A DNA stretch of 53,768 bases from Cyanobacteria bacterium UBA3803. GTDB taxonomy: Bacteria; Cyanobacteriota; Vampirovibrionia; Gastranaerophilales; Gastranaerophilaceae. The notes under the pieces are model-generated. The model was not told the origin of the DNA, searched no databases, and was given only the letters and a program-made list of their open reading frames with translations. Shown in pieces: positions 23,853 to 31,115 of the stretch. Position 1 is the stretch's first letter. Each line of letters begins with the position of its first letter. A program made the position numbers and the translations under genes. The DNA lies in assembly GCA_002369055.1 (NCBI GenBank), contig DFEL01000028.1, forward strand, positions 1 to 53,768, given 5' to 3'.

Positions 23853-23984
23853 TTTTACCTCCTATTTCCTTCATTTTTATATTTGTCTTTGTATCATATT
23901 TATACTCCAAAATCAATTAAAAATGCGAATTATTAATGAAAAATTAATATTTTAAACGAATAATTAAGAAAAAATAAATATACC

Positions 23985-24012
23985 TTGTTAATATAAATTG
24001 ATAACGTATAAT
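23985..24012 (+). promoter_or_regulatory. Candidate promoter of grpE-dnaJ
   Basis: TTGTTA (23985-23990), 16 bases, TATAAT (24007-24012). A second TATAAT at 24024-24029 without a well-spaced -35 could serve as an alternative. The surrounding gap holds no heat-shock inverted repeat that I can see. Confidence 0.5.
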
Positions 24013-24048
24013 TAAAATGATGTTATAATATAAATAGGCAGGTAAATT

Positions 24049-24636
24049 ATGTCAAAGAAAAAAGACAAGGAAGAATTACAAGAAAGTTCAAATCCGTTTA
24101 ACAAAGAAATGGATTTAGATGAGGTTGAAAACCATCAAGAAGAACAAGAACAAGAAGATGCTAAAGAAACAAACGACTCCGCAAATGATAATGACGGTTA
24201 CAAAGAAAAATACGATCAATTAAATAACCAGTACGTAAGACTTGCGGCAGATTTTGACAATTTCAGAAAGCGTCAGGCACAAGAACGGGAAAACTTATTA
24301 AAATATGGTGCTGAAGAAACCTTAAAAAAACTTATTGAAGTTATAGATAATTTTGACAGAGCACAAAAAGCAATTGAAAATATCGAGGATTGCGGACAAG
24401 TAAAAGACAGTTTTAATTTGGTATGCAATCAAATGAAAGAAACATTGAAAAAAATAGGATTGGAACCAATAGAAACAGAAGGCAAAGAATTTGACCCTAA
24501 TGTTCATGAAGCGGTAATGCAAACTCCAACAAGTGAATATGAAGAAGGTATGATTATTGCAGAACTTCAAAAAGGTTACAAAATAGGTGATAAAGTTTTA
24601 AGAGCTTCACTTGTAAATGTAGCAACTGCTGAATAA
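24049..24636 (+). CDS. grpE: Nucleotide exchange factor GrpE
   Basis: The 195-residue protein has a charged N-terminal tail, a coiled coil (YKEKYDQLNNQYVRLAADFD) followed by the signature FDNFRKRQAQERENLLKYGA, and the C-terminal beta domain ending GYKIGDKVLRASLVNVA. GrpE releases ADP from DnaK. It is followed by dnaJ after 22 bases. dnaK, which usually lies between them, is not in this window. Confidence 0.96.
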   Translation: MSKKKDKEELQESSNPFNKEMDLDEVENHQEEQEQEDAKETNDSANDNDGYKEKYDQLNNQYVRLAADFDNFRKRQAQERENLLKYGAEETLKKLIEVIDNFDRAQKAIENIEDCGQVKDSFNLVCNQMKETLKKIGLEPIETEGKEFDPNVHEAVMQTPTSEYEEGMIIAELQKGYKIGDKVLRASLVNVATAE

Positions 24637-24658
24637 AATTATAAAGGAATAGCTGAAA

Positions 24659-25783
24659 ATGGCAGATTATTATGAAACCTTAGGGGTAGAAAAAAACGCA
24701 ACAAAAGATGAAATAAAGAGTGCATTTAGAAAAATGGCACGTAAATATCATCCTGACGTAAATAAAGAACCTGATGCTGAGGAAAAATTCAAAGAAATTG
24801 GTAAAGCATACGAAACTCTAATGGATGATGACAAACGTGCAACTTATGACCGTTTTGGTGAAGACGGACTTAAGAATGCCGGCTTTGATACTCAAGGTCC
24901 TTTTGCAGGTGGTTTTGGCGATTTAAGCGAAATTTTTTCATCATTTTTTGGTGGAGATTTCGGATTTGGCTCTCCAAGACAAAGTGATCCTAATGCCCCA
25001 AGACAAGGTGATGATTTACGTTTAGATGTTGAAATAGAATTTGAGGAAGCTGTTTTTGGATGTAAAAAAGACGTAAAAATAGACCATTTGGAAGAATGTG
25101 AAGAATGTCACGGTACTGGTGCCGAACCGGGAACACAACCTATAACTTGTCCTACTTGCGGTGGAAGTGGTAAAGTTCAGCACGTTACTCAAACTGTTTT
25201 AGGACAATTTGCTCAAATTTCATCTTGTCCTGATTGCAGGGGAACAGGAAGAAAAATTGGTTCTCCATGTCATCATTGTAACGGACAAGGACGAGTTGAA
25301 AAAGAAAAGAAACTTGAAATAAAAATTCCTGCCGGAGTTGATAATATGTCAAGAATGCGTCTTTCAAATGAAGGAGATTGTGGCATAAACGGAGGACCTG
25401 CCGGTGATTTATATGTGGTATTACATGTTAAACCTTCGGAATACTATAACAGAGATGGTTTGAACATTATTACTACTCTTGATATTACACCTGCTCAAGC
25501 AGTTTTGGGTGATACAGTCGAAATACAAACTCTTGACGGCATGAAAAAATTACAAATACATGCAGGTATTCAAAGCGGTAATATGCTTAAAATAAAAGGG
25601 GTAGGTGTTCCGCACATTCAAAAACCTTCGCACAGAGGCGACCATATAATAGTTGTAACGGTAAAGACTCCTGAAAAAATTTCAGCAGAAGAACGTGAAT
25701 TATATAAACGATTATTTGAAATAAATACAGGCAAAAAACCTCAAGAAACATTGACCGAAAAAGTAAAAGGGGCTTTTAAATAA
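24659..25783 (+). CDS. dnaJ: Chaperone DnaJ
   Basis: This is a complete type I J-protein of 374 residues. It has a J domain (DYYETLGVEKNATKDEIKSA, with the HPD at KYHPDVN), a Gly/Phe-rich linker (GGFGDLSEIFSSFFGGDFGF), and four zinc-finger repeats CEECHGTG, CPTCGGSG, CPDCRGTG and CHHCNGQG. The substrate-binding C-terminal domains follow. It stimulates the DnaK ATPase and delivers clients. The stop codon overlaps the next ATG by one base (TAATG), so the following gene is translationally linked. Confidence 0.97.
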   Translation: MADYYETLGVEKNATKDEIKSAFRKMARKYHPDVNKEPDAEEKFKEIGKAYETLMDDDKRATYDRFGEDGLKNAGFDTQGPFAGGFGDLSEIFSSFFGGDFGFGSPRQSDPNAPRQGDDLRLDVEIEFEEAVFGCKKDVKIDHLEECEECHGTGAEPGTQPITCPTCGGSGKVQHVTQTVLGQFAQISSCPDCRGTGRKIGSPCHHCNGQGRVEKEKKLEIKIPAGVDNMSRMRLSNEGDCGINGGPAGDLYVVLHVKPSEYYNRDGLNIITTLDITPAQAVLGDTVEIQTLDGMKKLQIHAGIQSGNMLKIKGVGVPHIQKPSHRGDHIIVVTVKTPEKISAEERELYKRLFEINTGKKPQETLTEKVKGAFK

Positions 25784-27222
25784 TGAAAAAAGTACTAATA
25801 ATTGTCTGTATCTTTGTTTTAAACATATTATCGGTGTCAGCAGCGACATTGCCTGAAAATGTTGTTAATTATATAAAACAAGAGTTTCCAAGTGCAGAAA
25901 TCAGATTTGACGGATTGATTACGGTCAATAATACTCTATACCTGCCCTTATTTCCGGCAAAATGCAACAATATTGAAATATTAGAGATAAAAAAAACAGC
26001 ACCCGATAATAAAAAATTAAAAGATTTACCGGATATTGTTGTGTTTAATAATGATTTTGTGTTATTAAGAGTTATTGAGCAGGATAACGGTAAAAGAACC
26101 GTATTATATCAAAATACTCCATTTTTAGAAGTCAAAACCGGATTATTACCTCAAGATATGCTTGTACCAAAAGGCTTAATTATTCCTGCAAACATTAAAA
26201 CAATTATCGGAGGTTTAAGAATTGCAACAGAAGAAGAAAAAGGTTTAAAAATTCACTCGGATTTAGTGGAAGAAAAACCTATAAATGTTACCGTAAAAAA
26301 TGATATAGTTTCTACGGTTAATCAACTAAAAAATAAAGTTTTTTATATTATTACTTGCAAGTCTAAAAATATTCACGTTATGCCTTCGGACAAATCAAAA
26401 CCTGAATATGCATTATCAATGCCTTCCGTGCCGATAGATTTAAAAAGTTATAAAAATTTCTTACTGATAACAGCGTTTGGTTTAAATGAATTAAATGTAA
26501 TTTCTATTGCTGACGAGGCTGTTATTAAAACATTTGAATTTAATACTCAGCCGGAAGAAATTGTAATTGATAAAATTCATGATTTAGCGTATGTTACAAC
26601 TCCTGACGCTTCGGCAATTTATGTGATTGATTTAAAAACAATGACGTTAAAACAAAAGCTAAATGTAAATGGCAGATGTTCAAAATTATATTTAACAAAT
26701 GATGCGGAAATGTTGATTTATGTTGATAAAAACACAAATGATGTTTGGGTTGTAGAACTTTTTGATGAATATCTTATCAAAGAAGTCGGCATTTTCCCTA
26801 ACGTTTCATCAATAGCCTACTCAGAAAATAAAATTTATCTTGCAAGCAGAACTAAGAATAAAATAGCAATTGTTGATTACGTTACATTAACGGAAATAGG
26901 TGAAATAGAAGTATCGGAAAAACCTGCGGATATGCTTTTATATTATGCAAACCTATATATTTTAGGTGCAAATAACAGTGTTTTACAAGTTCTAAACACC
27001 CAAACAGATAAAATAACAACAACGATAAACTTGAATACAGGAGTATTTGCAACAAGTATATATAAATTGGATAATACAAATATAGCAGTAATAACGGGAG
27101 CAAGAGCAGGCAAATATTCCGTATTAAATTTGGATAAAAAACAAGTAATAAAAACACTTCCTATTGATATTCCCGTTAGCAAGATTGTAATTTTAAATAA
27201 GGTTAAAAAGATAAGTAAATGA
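25783..27222 (+). CDS. Secreted YncE-like beta-propeller protein
   Basis: The 479-residue protein begins with a signal peptide (MKKVLIIVCIFVLNILSVSA). An N-terminal alpha/beta part (about 25-165) precedes six or seven beta-propeller blades of the YncE/NHL type from about 190, with repeated patterns such as NELNVISIADEAVIKTFEFN, SAIYVIDLKTMTLKQKLNVN and KIAIVDYVTLTEIGEIEVSE. Its ligand is unknown. The protein should be periplasmic or surface-attached. It overlaps dnaJ by one base and the methyltransferase by four, making a grpE-dnaJ-propeller-methyltransferase transcription unit, though a functional link to the chaperones is not obvious. Confidence 0.8.
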   Translation: MKKVLIIVCIFVLNILSVSAATLPENVVNYIKQEFPSAEIRFDGLITVNNTLYLPLFPAKCNNIEILEIKKTAPDNKKLKDLPDIVVFNNDFVLLRVIEQDNGKRTVLYQNTPFLEVKTGLLPQDMLVPKGLIIPANIKTIIGGLRIATEEEKGLKIHSDLVEEKPINVTVKNDIVSTVNQLKNKVFYIITCKSKNIHVMPSDKSKPEYALSMPSVPIDLKSYKNFLLITAFGLNELNVISIADEAVIKTFEFNTQPEEIVIDKIHDLAYVTTPDASAIYVIDLKTMTLKQKLNVNGRCSKLYLTNDAEMLIYVDKNTNDVWVVELFDEYLIKEVGIFPNVSSIAYSENKIYLASRTKNKIAIVDYVTLTEIGEIEVSEKPADMLLYYANLYILGANNSVLQVLNTQTDKITTTINLNTGVFATSIYKLDNTNIAVITGARAGKYSVLNLDKKQVIKTLPIDIPVSKIVILNKVKKISK

Positions 27223-27776
27223 TGGATTCAACAACAGAATTAGTATTAAAAAGATTAGAAGAAACACAACACGATTTTTGGAACATATCAAGAGCAACAG
27301 GCAATTTTTTAAATATGCTCGTAAAAATTGCTAAAGCAAAAAATGTAGTAGAAGTTGGAACATCAAACGGTTATTCCGGAATTTGGCTTGCAAAAGCACT
27401 CAAAGAAACAGGTGGACACCTTACAACCATTGAATATTATGAAAAGAGAATTGTACTTGCTCAAGAAAATTTTAAAACTTGTGGAGTTGCAGATATTATT
27501 GATATTAAACAAGGTTCTGCTATTGAAACATTAGAAGAAATACCTGAAGATGAAGTTATTGATTTTGCGTTTATTGATGCAAATAAGGCTCAATATATAG
27601 ACTATTTTCATATTATTGATAAACACATGAAATCCGGAGCCATAATTACTGCCGATAATATTACTTCTCACGCAGAAAAAGTCAAAACATTTGTTGATGC
27701 AATTCAAGGCAACAAAAATTATCAGGTTGAAATTCTTGACCTTCCTGCCGGACTTCTTGTCGCAAGGAAAATTTAA
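27219..27776 (+). CDS. O-methyltransferase (caffeoyl-CoA-type family 3)
   Basis: The 185-residue SAM-dependent methyltransferase has motif I VVEVGTSNGYSGIWLAKAL (residues about 39-57), then GHLTTIEYYEKRIVLAQENF and the metal-site region DFAFIDANKAQYIDYF with DNITSH. Homologues methylate small catechol-like molecules or tRNA uridine derivatives (TrmR-like); the substrate here cannot be assigned. It overlaps the beta-propeller gene by four bases (ATGA), so translation is coupled. A second in-frame ATG at 27222 is possible. Confidence 0.88.
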   Translation: MMDSTTELVLKRLEETQHDFWNISRATGNFLNMLVKIAKAKNVVEVGTSNGYSGIWLAKALKETGGHLTTIEYYEKRIVLAQENFKTCGVADIIDIKQGSAIETLEEIPEDEVIDFAFIDANKAQYIDYFHIIDKHMKSGAIITADNITSHAEKVKTFVDAIQGNKNYQVEILDLPAGLLVARKI

Positions 27777-27804
27777 AAACACAATATTTAATCGAAACAA
27801 TGGG

Positions 27805-27832
27805 TTGAAATATATTTAAAACGAGTTATAAT
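27805..27832 (+). promoter_or_regulatory. Promoter of the candidate antisense RNA
   Basis: TTGAAA (27805-27810), 16 bases, TATAAT (27827-27832) on the plus strand, predicting a start near 27839. Confidence 0.6.
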
Positions 27833-27838
27833 ATAAAC

Positions 27839-27941
27839 AGAACAAGTGGCAATCAGCATAAGCTGAAATTTTACATCACTTTTCGTTTTAGTTTATAAAA
27901 CTAGCACTAGGACGGCAATCGCAAGTGCTAGTTTTTGCATT
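27839..27941 (+). ncRNA. Candidate antisense RNA (antitoxin) of a type I toxin-antitoxin locus
   Basis: From the predicted start near 27839 the RNA runs about 100 bases. It holds a small hairpin TCAGC-ATAA-GCTGA (27853-27866) and ends in a terminator: AAACTAGCACT and AGTGCTAGTTT (27898-27933) followed by T. It overlaps the last 40 or so bases of the coding region and the whole 3' untranslated part of the minus-strand small peptide gene, so it would base-pair with that message. Convergent overlap at the toxin 3' end is the arrangement of TxpA/RatA and BsrG/SR4. Calling it an antitoxin is inference. Confidence 0.5.
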
Positions 27942-27994
27942 TTAAATAATATTGAAATTATAAAAAATAAAATTAGCAATATTGATTTCGCCAT
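27893..27994 (-). CDS. 33-residue hydrophobic peptide, candidate type I toxin
   Basis: The small frame begins MAKSILLILFF and ends LAIAVLVLVL; nearly every residue is hydrophobic apart from three lysines, one serine pair and one glutamine, so it is a single membrane span. AGAGGTG seven bases upstream of the ATG at 27994 is a strong ribosome binding site; another ATG lies two codons upstream but too close to it. A stem TGACG-N7-CGTCA (28012-28028) sits just before the ribosome binding site. A minus-strand promoter and a plus-strand antisense RNA flank it. It resembles Ibs/DinQ/Ldr-type peptides in size and character only; no homology is claimed. Confidence 0.55.
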   Translation of the reverse strand: MAKSILLILFFIISILFKMQKLALAIAVLVLVL

Positions 27995-28041
27995 AAGCAT
28001 CACCTCTTTCCTGACGTAAGAACCGTCAATCAATAAGGTTT

Positions 28042-28084
28042 AGTGATGTCCACTTGCTCTATATATAATTTTCATTTTTGTCAA
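28042..28084 (-). promoter_or_regulatory. Promoter and 5' fold-back segment of the candidate toxin message
   Basis: On the minus strand TTGACA (28079-28084) is followed after 15 bases by TATAGA (28058-28063). Just downstream, CAAGTGGACATCACT (28056-28042) is fully complementary to two blocks at the far end of the same message: AGTGATGT (27880-27873) and CCACTTG (27849-27843), separated there by a small hairpin. Such 5'-3' pairing keeps hok and related toxin messages silent. Confidence 0.5.
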
Positions 28085-28151
28085 ATAATTATAAATCTAT
28101 CTTTTACTTATATCAATACATTGAACAGTTGAATGACAAAAAACACAATAT

Positions 28152-28436
28152 TTAATTTTTATCCCCAAAAAGTTTATCTGCGAAATATACAACTAATGCA
28201 GTGTATGGTACTAAAAGTGTTATACCTATTACAATGTTTTTTTCGCAAACCATTAAAACACCTGCGAAAGCTCCTATTATAAAAGCTATAAATAAAATCG
28301 GATAAATTATTCCTTTTTTACCGTATCTGTCTTTGCTTACCATACACCATACAAAAAGTGCCACCGCAAGAAACGCTATACCCAGTGCCAATTCTGTTTT
28401 ATCCATTATTTCAATAATAAAATCAGATTTATTCAT
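28152..28436 (-). CDS. Small membrane protein (paralogue of the adjacent gene)
   Basis: The 94-residue protein has three predicted membrane helices (about 17-32, 44-63 and 68-87) with a basic YGKKG loop between the first two. It aligns along its length with the preceding 95-residue protein (KDRYGKKGIIYP against EKFGAKGFFITL), so the two are tandem paralogues. No function is recognised. It begins one base after its neighbour and ends the der operon. Confidence 0.75.
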   Translation of the reverse strand: MNKSDFIIEIMDKTELALGIAFLAVALFVWCMVSKDRYGKKGIIYPILFIAFIIGAFAGVLMVCEKNIVIGITLLVPYTALVVYFADKLFGDKN

Positions 28437-28437
28437 A

Positions 28438-28725
28438 CTACAAAATACCTTTTAAAAATGTTTTTATAACATAATAGAAAGTTATACAGACTAAAAATTC
28501 TGCTAATGCCTGCACTAAAAAACTTTGTCCCTGAGTTAAATCATAAACTAAAAATCCAAACGCTATAAGCCCTGCAAGCATTACAAGTGTTATGAAAAAA
28601 CCCTTTGCTCCAAATTTTTCAATACCGGATGCAAACAAAAACCATATAAAAATAACAAGAATTAATCCGTCCAAGATAAGTTCAATATTATCAAGAATGA
28701 CTCCAATTTGGTCAAACGTACCCAT
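28438..28725 (-). CDS. Small membrane protein downstream of der
   Basis: The 95-residue protein has three membrane segments (about 14-32, 42-61 and 70-90) and the loop EKFGAKG. It starts 2 bases after the der stop codon and is followed after one base by its paralogue. Translational coupling to der is likely. No named family is recognised. Confidence 0.75.
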   Translation of the reverse strand: MGTFDQIGVILDNIELILDGLILVIFIWFLFASGIEKFGAKGFFITLVMLAGLIAFGFLVYDLTQGQSFLVQALAEFLVCITFYYVIKTFLKGIL

Positions 28726-28727
28726 TT

Positions 28728-30059
28728 CTACCTCTTTTTATCAGAGCGTTCACGAACTGAAATTCTAATCGGTGTTCCGAAGAAGCCGAAGGCTTCACGA
28801 AGTTTATTTTCAATATATCTTTTATAATGGTCTTTCATTAAATCGGCATTGTTTGCAAAAAGCACAAACGTTGGTGGTTTTACATTAACTTGTGTTGAAT
28901 ATAAAAGTTTTAAGCGTTTATTTTTAACACTTTGAGGCGGATTCATTAAATAAGCGTCATTTACAACTTTATTTAACAAACCTGTTGAAATACGCTTTGT
29001 GCATTGCTCATAAACTTCCATTGATTTTTCATAAATCTGATTTAATCTTTGTTTGGTAACTGCACTTATGTAAATCTTTGGGGCATAACTCAAAAACGGA
29101 ATTTCATTTACAAGTTTTTTTTCAAATTGACTGGTTGTGTTTGCTTGTTTATTTTCAATTAAATCCCATTTATTAATAGCAATAATCAAACCTTTTCCTG
29201 CTTCAGTAATAATTGAAGATATCTTCTTATCTTGGTCTGAAATCCCTTCTGTTGCATCAATAACAAGTATTGCAATATCACATTCTTTTATTGAATTTAT
29301 GGCTCTATCTACGGCAAATTTTTCAACACCATAGTCAACTTTAGCTTTTTTTCTTATACCTGCGGTGTCAATAATTGTAAAATCTTGTTCTTTGTAAGTT
29401 AATTTACTGTCAATACTATCTCTTGTAGTTCCTGAAACATCAGAAACAATTACTCTTTCTTTACCTAAAAGAGCATTAACAATTGAAGACTTGCCCGCAT
29501 TTGGTCTGCCAACAATTGCAAGCTTTATATCAGTTTCTTCTTCAATTTCATCATCTGCTTCAAAATCTTCTGTTAAAATTTCCAATAAATCGCCTACACC
29601 ACCTGAACCGTGAAGTGCTGAAATACCAATAGGTTCGCCTAAGGCAAGCGAATAAAATTCACTTGTGTATAATGCTTGAGCAGGACTATCAACTTTGTTT
29701 ACCGCAAGAAAAACAGGCTTTTTACTTTGGCGTAAAATATTTGCAATATCTTCATCAACAGGTGTAACACCGTCTTTTCCGTCAACAATAAAAATTATTT
29801 TTTCTGCTTCTTCACAAGCAATTTTTGCTTGGTCATATATAGAAACCATAATTTCATCTTCATCACCCGGAACAATTCCGCCTGTATCAATTACCGTAAA
29901 CCATTTATTTTGCCATTCAACATCAAAATAAATTCTGTCACGTGTAACACCGGGCATATCATCAACAATTGATTGACGTTTACCTACAAGACGATTTACA
30001 AATGTAGATTTACCAACATTTGGACGTCCAACTATTGCAACTATCGGTTTTCTTTTCAT
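28728..30059 (-). CDS. der: Ribosome biogenesis GTPase Der (EngA)
   Basis: The 443-residue protein has two consecutive GTPase domains followed by a KH-like domain, the unique Der arrangement. The first P loop is GRPNVGKS at 11-18 with DTGG at the switch II region; the second is GRPNAGKSS with DTAGIRKKAKV. The C-terminal KH part runs from about 350 (LYSTQVNVKPPTFVLFANNA). It is required for 50S subunit maturation. It probably forms an operon with the Xer gene 45 bases upstream and the two membrane proteins downstream. Confidence 0.97.
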   Translation of the reverse strand: MKRKPIVAIVGRPNVGKSTFVNRLVGKRQSIVDDMPGVTRDRIYFDVEWQNKWFTVIDTGGIVPGDEDEIMVSIYDQAKIACEEAEKIIFIVDGKDGVTPVDEDIANILRQSKKPVFLAVNKVDSPAQALYTSEFYSLALGEPIGISALHGSGGVGDLLEILTEDFEADDEIEEETDIKLAIVGRPNAGKSSIVNALLGKERVIVSDVSGTTRDSIDSKLTYKEQDFTIIDTAGIRKKAKVDYGVEKFAVDRAINSIKECDIAILVIDATEGISDQDKKISSIITEAGKGLIIAINKWDLIENKQANTTSQFEKKLVNEIPFLSYAPKIYISAVTKQRLNQIYEKSMEVYEQCTKRISTGLLNKVVNDAYLMNPPQSVKNKRLKLLYSTQVNVKPPTFVLFANNADLMKDHYKRYIENKLREAFGFFGTPIRISVRERSDKKR

Positions 30060-30104
30060 AAGTTAATTTTAACATGAATAAAATTAATTATAAAATAAAC
30101 ATTA

Positions 30105-31019
30105 CTACGCTCTAGGATGAGAGTGTTCAAATACATCTTGCAAATGTTTTGTTGATACATGGGTATAAATTTGTGTGTTTGAGATACTTGCATGACCTAA
30201 CAATTCTTGAACAACTCTTAAATCAGCACCATTTTCAATTAATCTTGTTGCAAAACTGTGCCTAAACATGTGAGGAGTAACATGCTTTGGTAACTCTATA
30301 TGTTCCACCGTTTCATTAATTACATTTCTAATAGTTTTATTTTGTAATCTATAACCTGTATTGTTTATAAATACAGGTGTTTTATCAGTTATAGGTTCAA
30401 GCGTAAATCCTTTTGCAACAAGCGGTCTTGCAGTTTCAATATATCTTTGAAGATAATTTTTTGCTCTGTCAGAAACTAATACTATTCTTTCTTTTGCACC
30501 TTTACCAAAAACGGTTATCTCATTATTCTCAAGGTTTAAATCACCAAAATTTAATCCACTAAGCTCTGATACACGCATACCTGTTGCCCATAGAAGCTCC
30601 AGTATCGCACGATTTCTAAAACCGGCAGGAGTTTCAATTTTTATACCTGATAAAATTTGTTCAATTTCACTTGTAGTTAAAAATTTTGGTAATGATTTTG
30701 GTCGTTTTGGTGCGGATAAGTTTACTGTTGGATTTGTATCAATAAGTCTTTCTCGATATAAGTACTTATAAAAGGTTCTGATTGAAGCAATTTTTCTTGC
30801 AAGTGAAGTTTTCTTATATTCAAATTTTTGAATGTAATACAAATAATCTCTTACTTTTTGAAAATTAACGTCAAGACACGATGCCTCATCAAGCCATAAT
30901 AAATAGCTCATCACATCCGAATAATAAGCTTTAGCTGTATGTTGAGAAAAGTTTTTTTCAATCAAAAGGTATGTTTTAAAATCTTCCAAATAATTTTTTG
31001 ACTCTTTTTTTAGCCCCAT
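30105..31019 (-). CDS. xerC: Tyrosine recombinase of the XerC/XerD family
   Basis: The protein has 304 residues: an N-terminal SAM-like core-binding domain (LEDFKTYLLIEKNFSQHTAK) and a catalytic domain. The catalytic residues are seen in LLWATGMRVSEL (Arg), HMFRHSFATRL (His-x-x-Arg), ELLGHASIS (His) and IYTHV (Tyr). Length and context in a housekeeping region point to chromosome dimer resolution rather than a mobile element. XerC against XerD cannot be settled from sequence alone. Confidence 0.88.
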   Translation of the reverse strand: MGLKKESKNYLEDFKTYLLIEKNFSQHTAKAYYSDVMSYLLWLDEASCLDVNFQKVRDYLYYIQKFEYKKTSLARKIASIRTFYKYLYRERLIDTNPTVNLSAPKRPKSLPKFLTTSEIEQILSGIKIETPAGFRNRAILELLWATGMRVSELSGLNFGDLNLENNEITVFGKGAKERIVLVSDRAKNYLQRYIETARPLVAKGFTLEPITDKTPVFINNTGYRLQNKTIRNVINETVEHIELPKHVTPHMFRHSFATRLIENGADLRVVQELLGHASISNTQIYTHVSTKHLQDVFEHSHPRA

Positions 31020-31069
31020 AATTATTCCTACTTACGCACGATTTTTTTTTATAAATGCTATTATACAAT

Positions 31070-31103
31070 ATTTTCGTATAATTGGACAATTTATTACGAA
31101 AAT
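31070..31103. promoter_or_regulatory. Inverted repeat just upstream of the TPR gene
   Basis: ATTTTCGTA (31070-31078) and TACGAAAAT (31095-31103) are exact inverses separated by 16 bases, ending directly before the ribosome binding site GAGGAT. It could be an operator or a hairpin affecting translation. Confidence 0.4.
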
Positions 31104-31115
31104 TGAGGATACAAA

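Noticed and set aside
23853..24048. CIRCE heat-shock element upstream of groES
   Set aside because: No TTAGCACTC-N9-GAGTGCTAA or close variant occurs here or between groES and groEL.
27777..28151. tmRNA, 6S RNA or SRP RNA in the gap before the small membrane genes
   Set aside because: The conserved tRNA-like ends, the open-bubble sequence and the GNAR tetraloop were not found; the promoters and peptide frame fit a type I toxin locus better.
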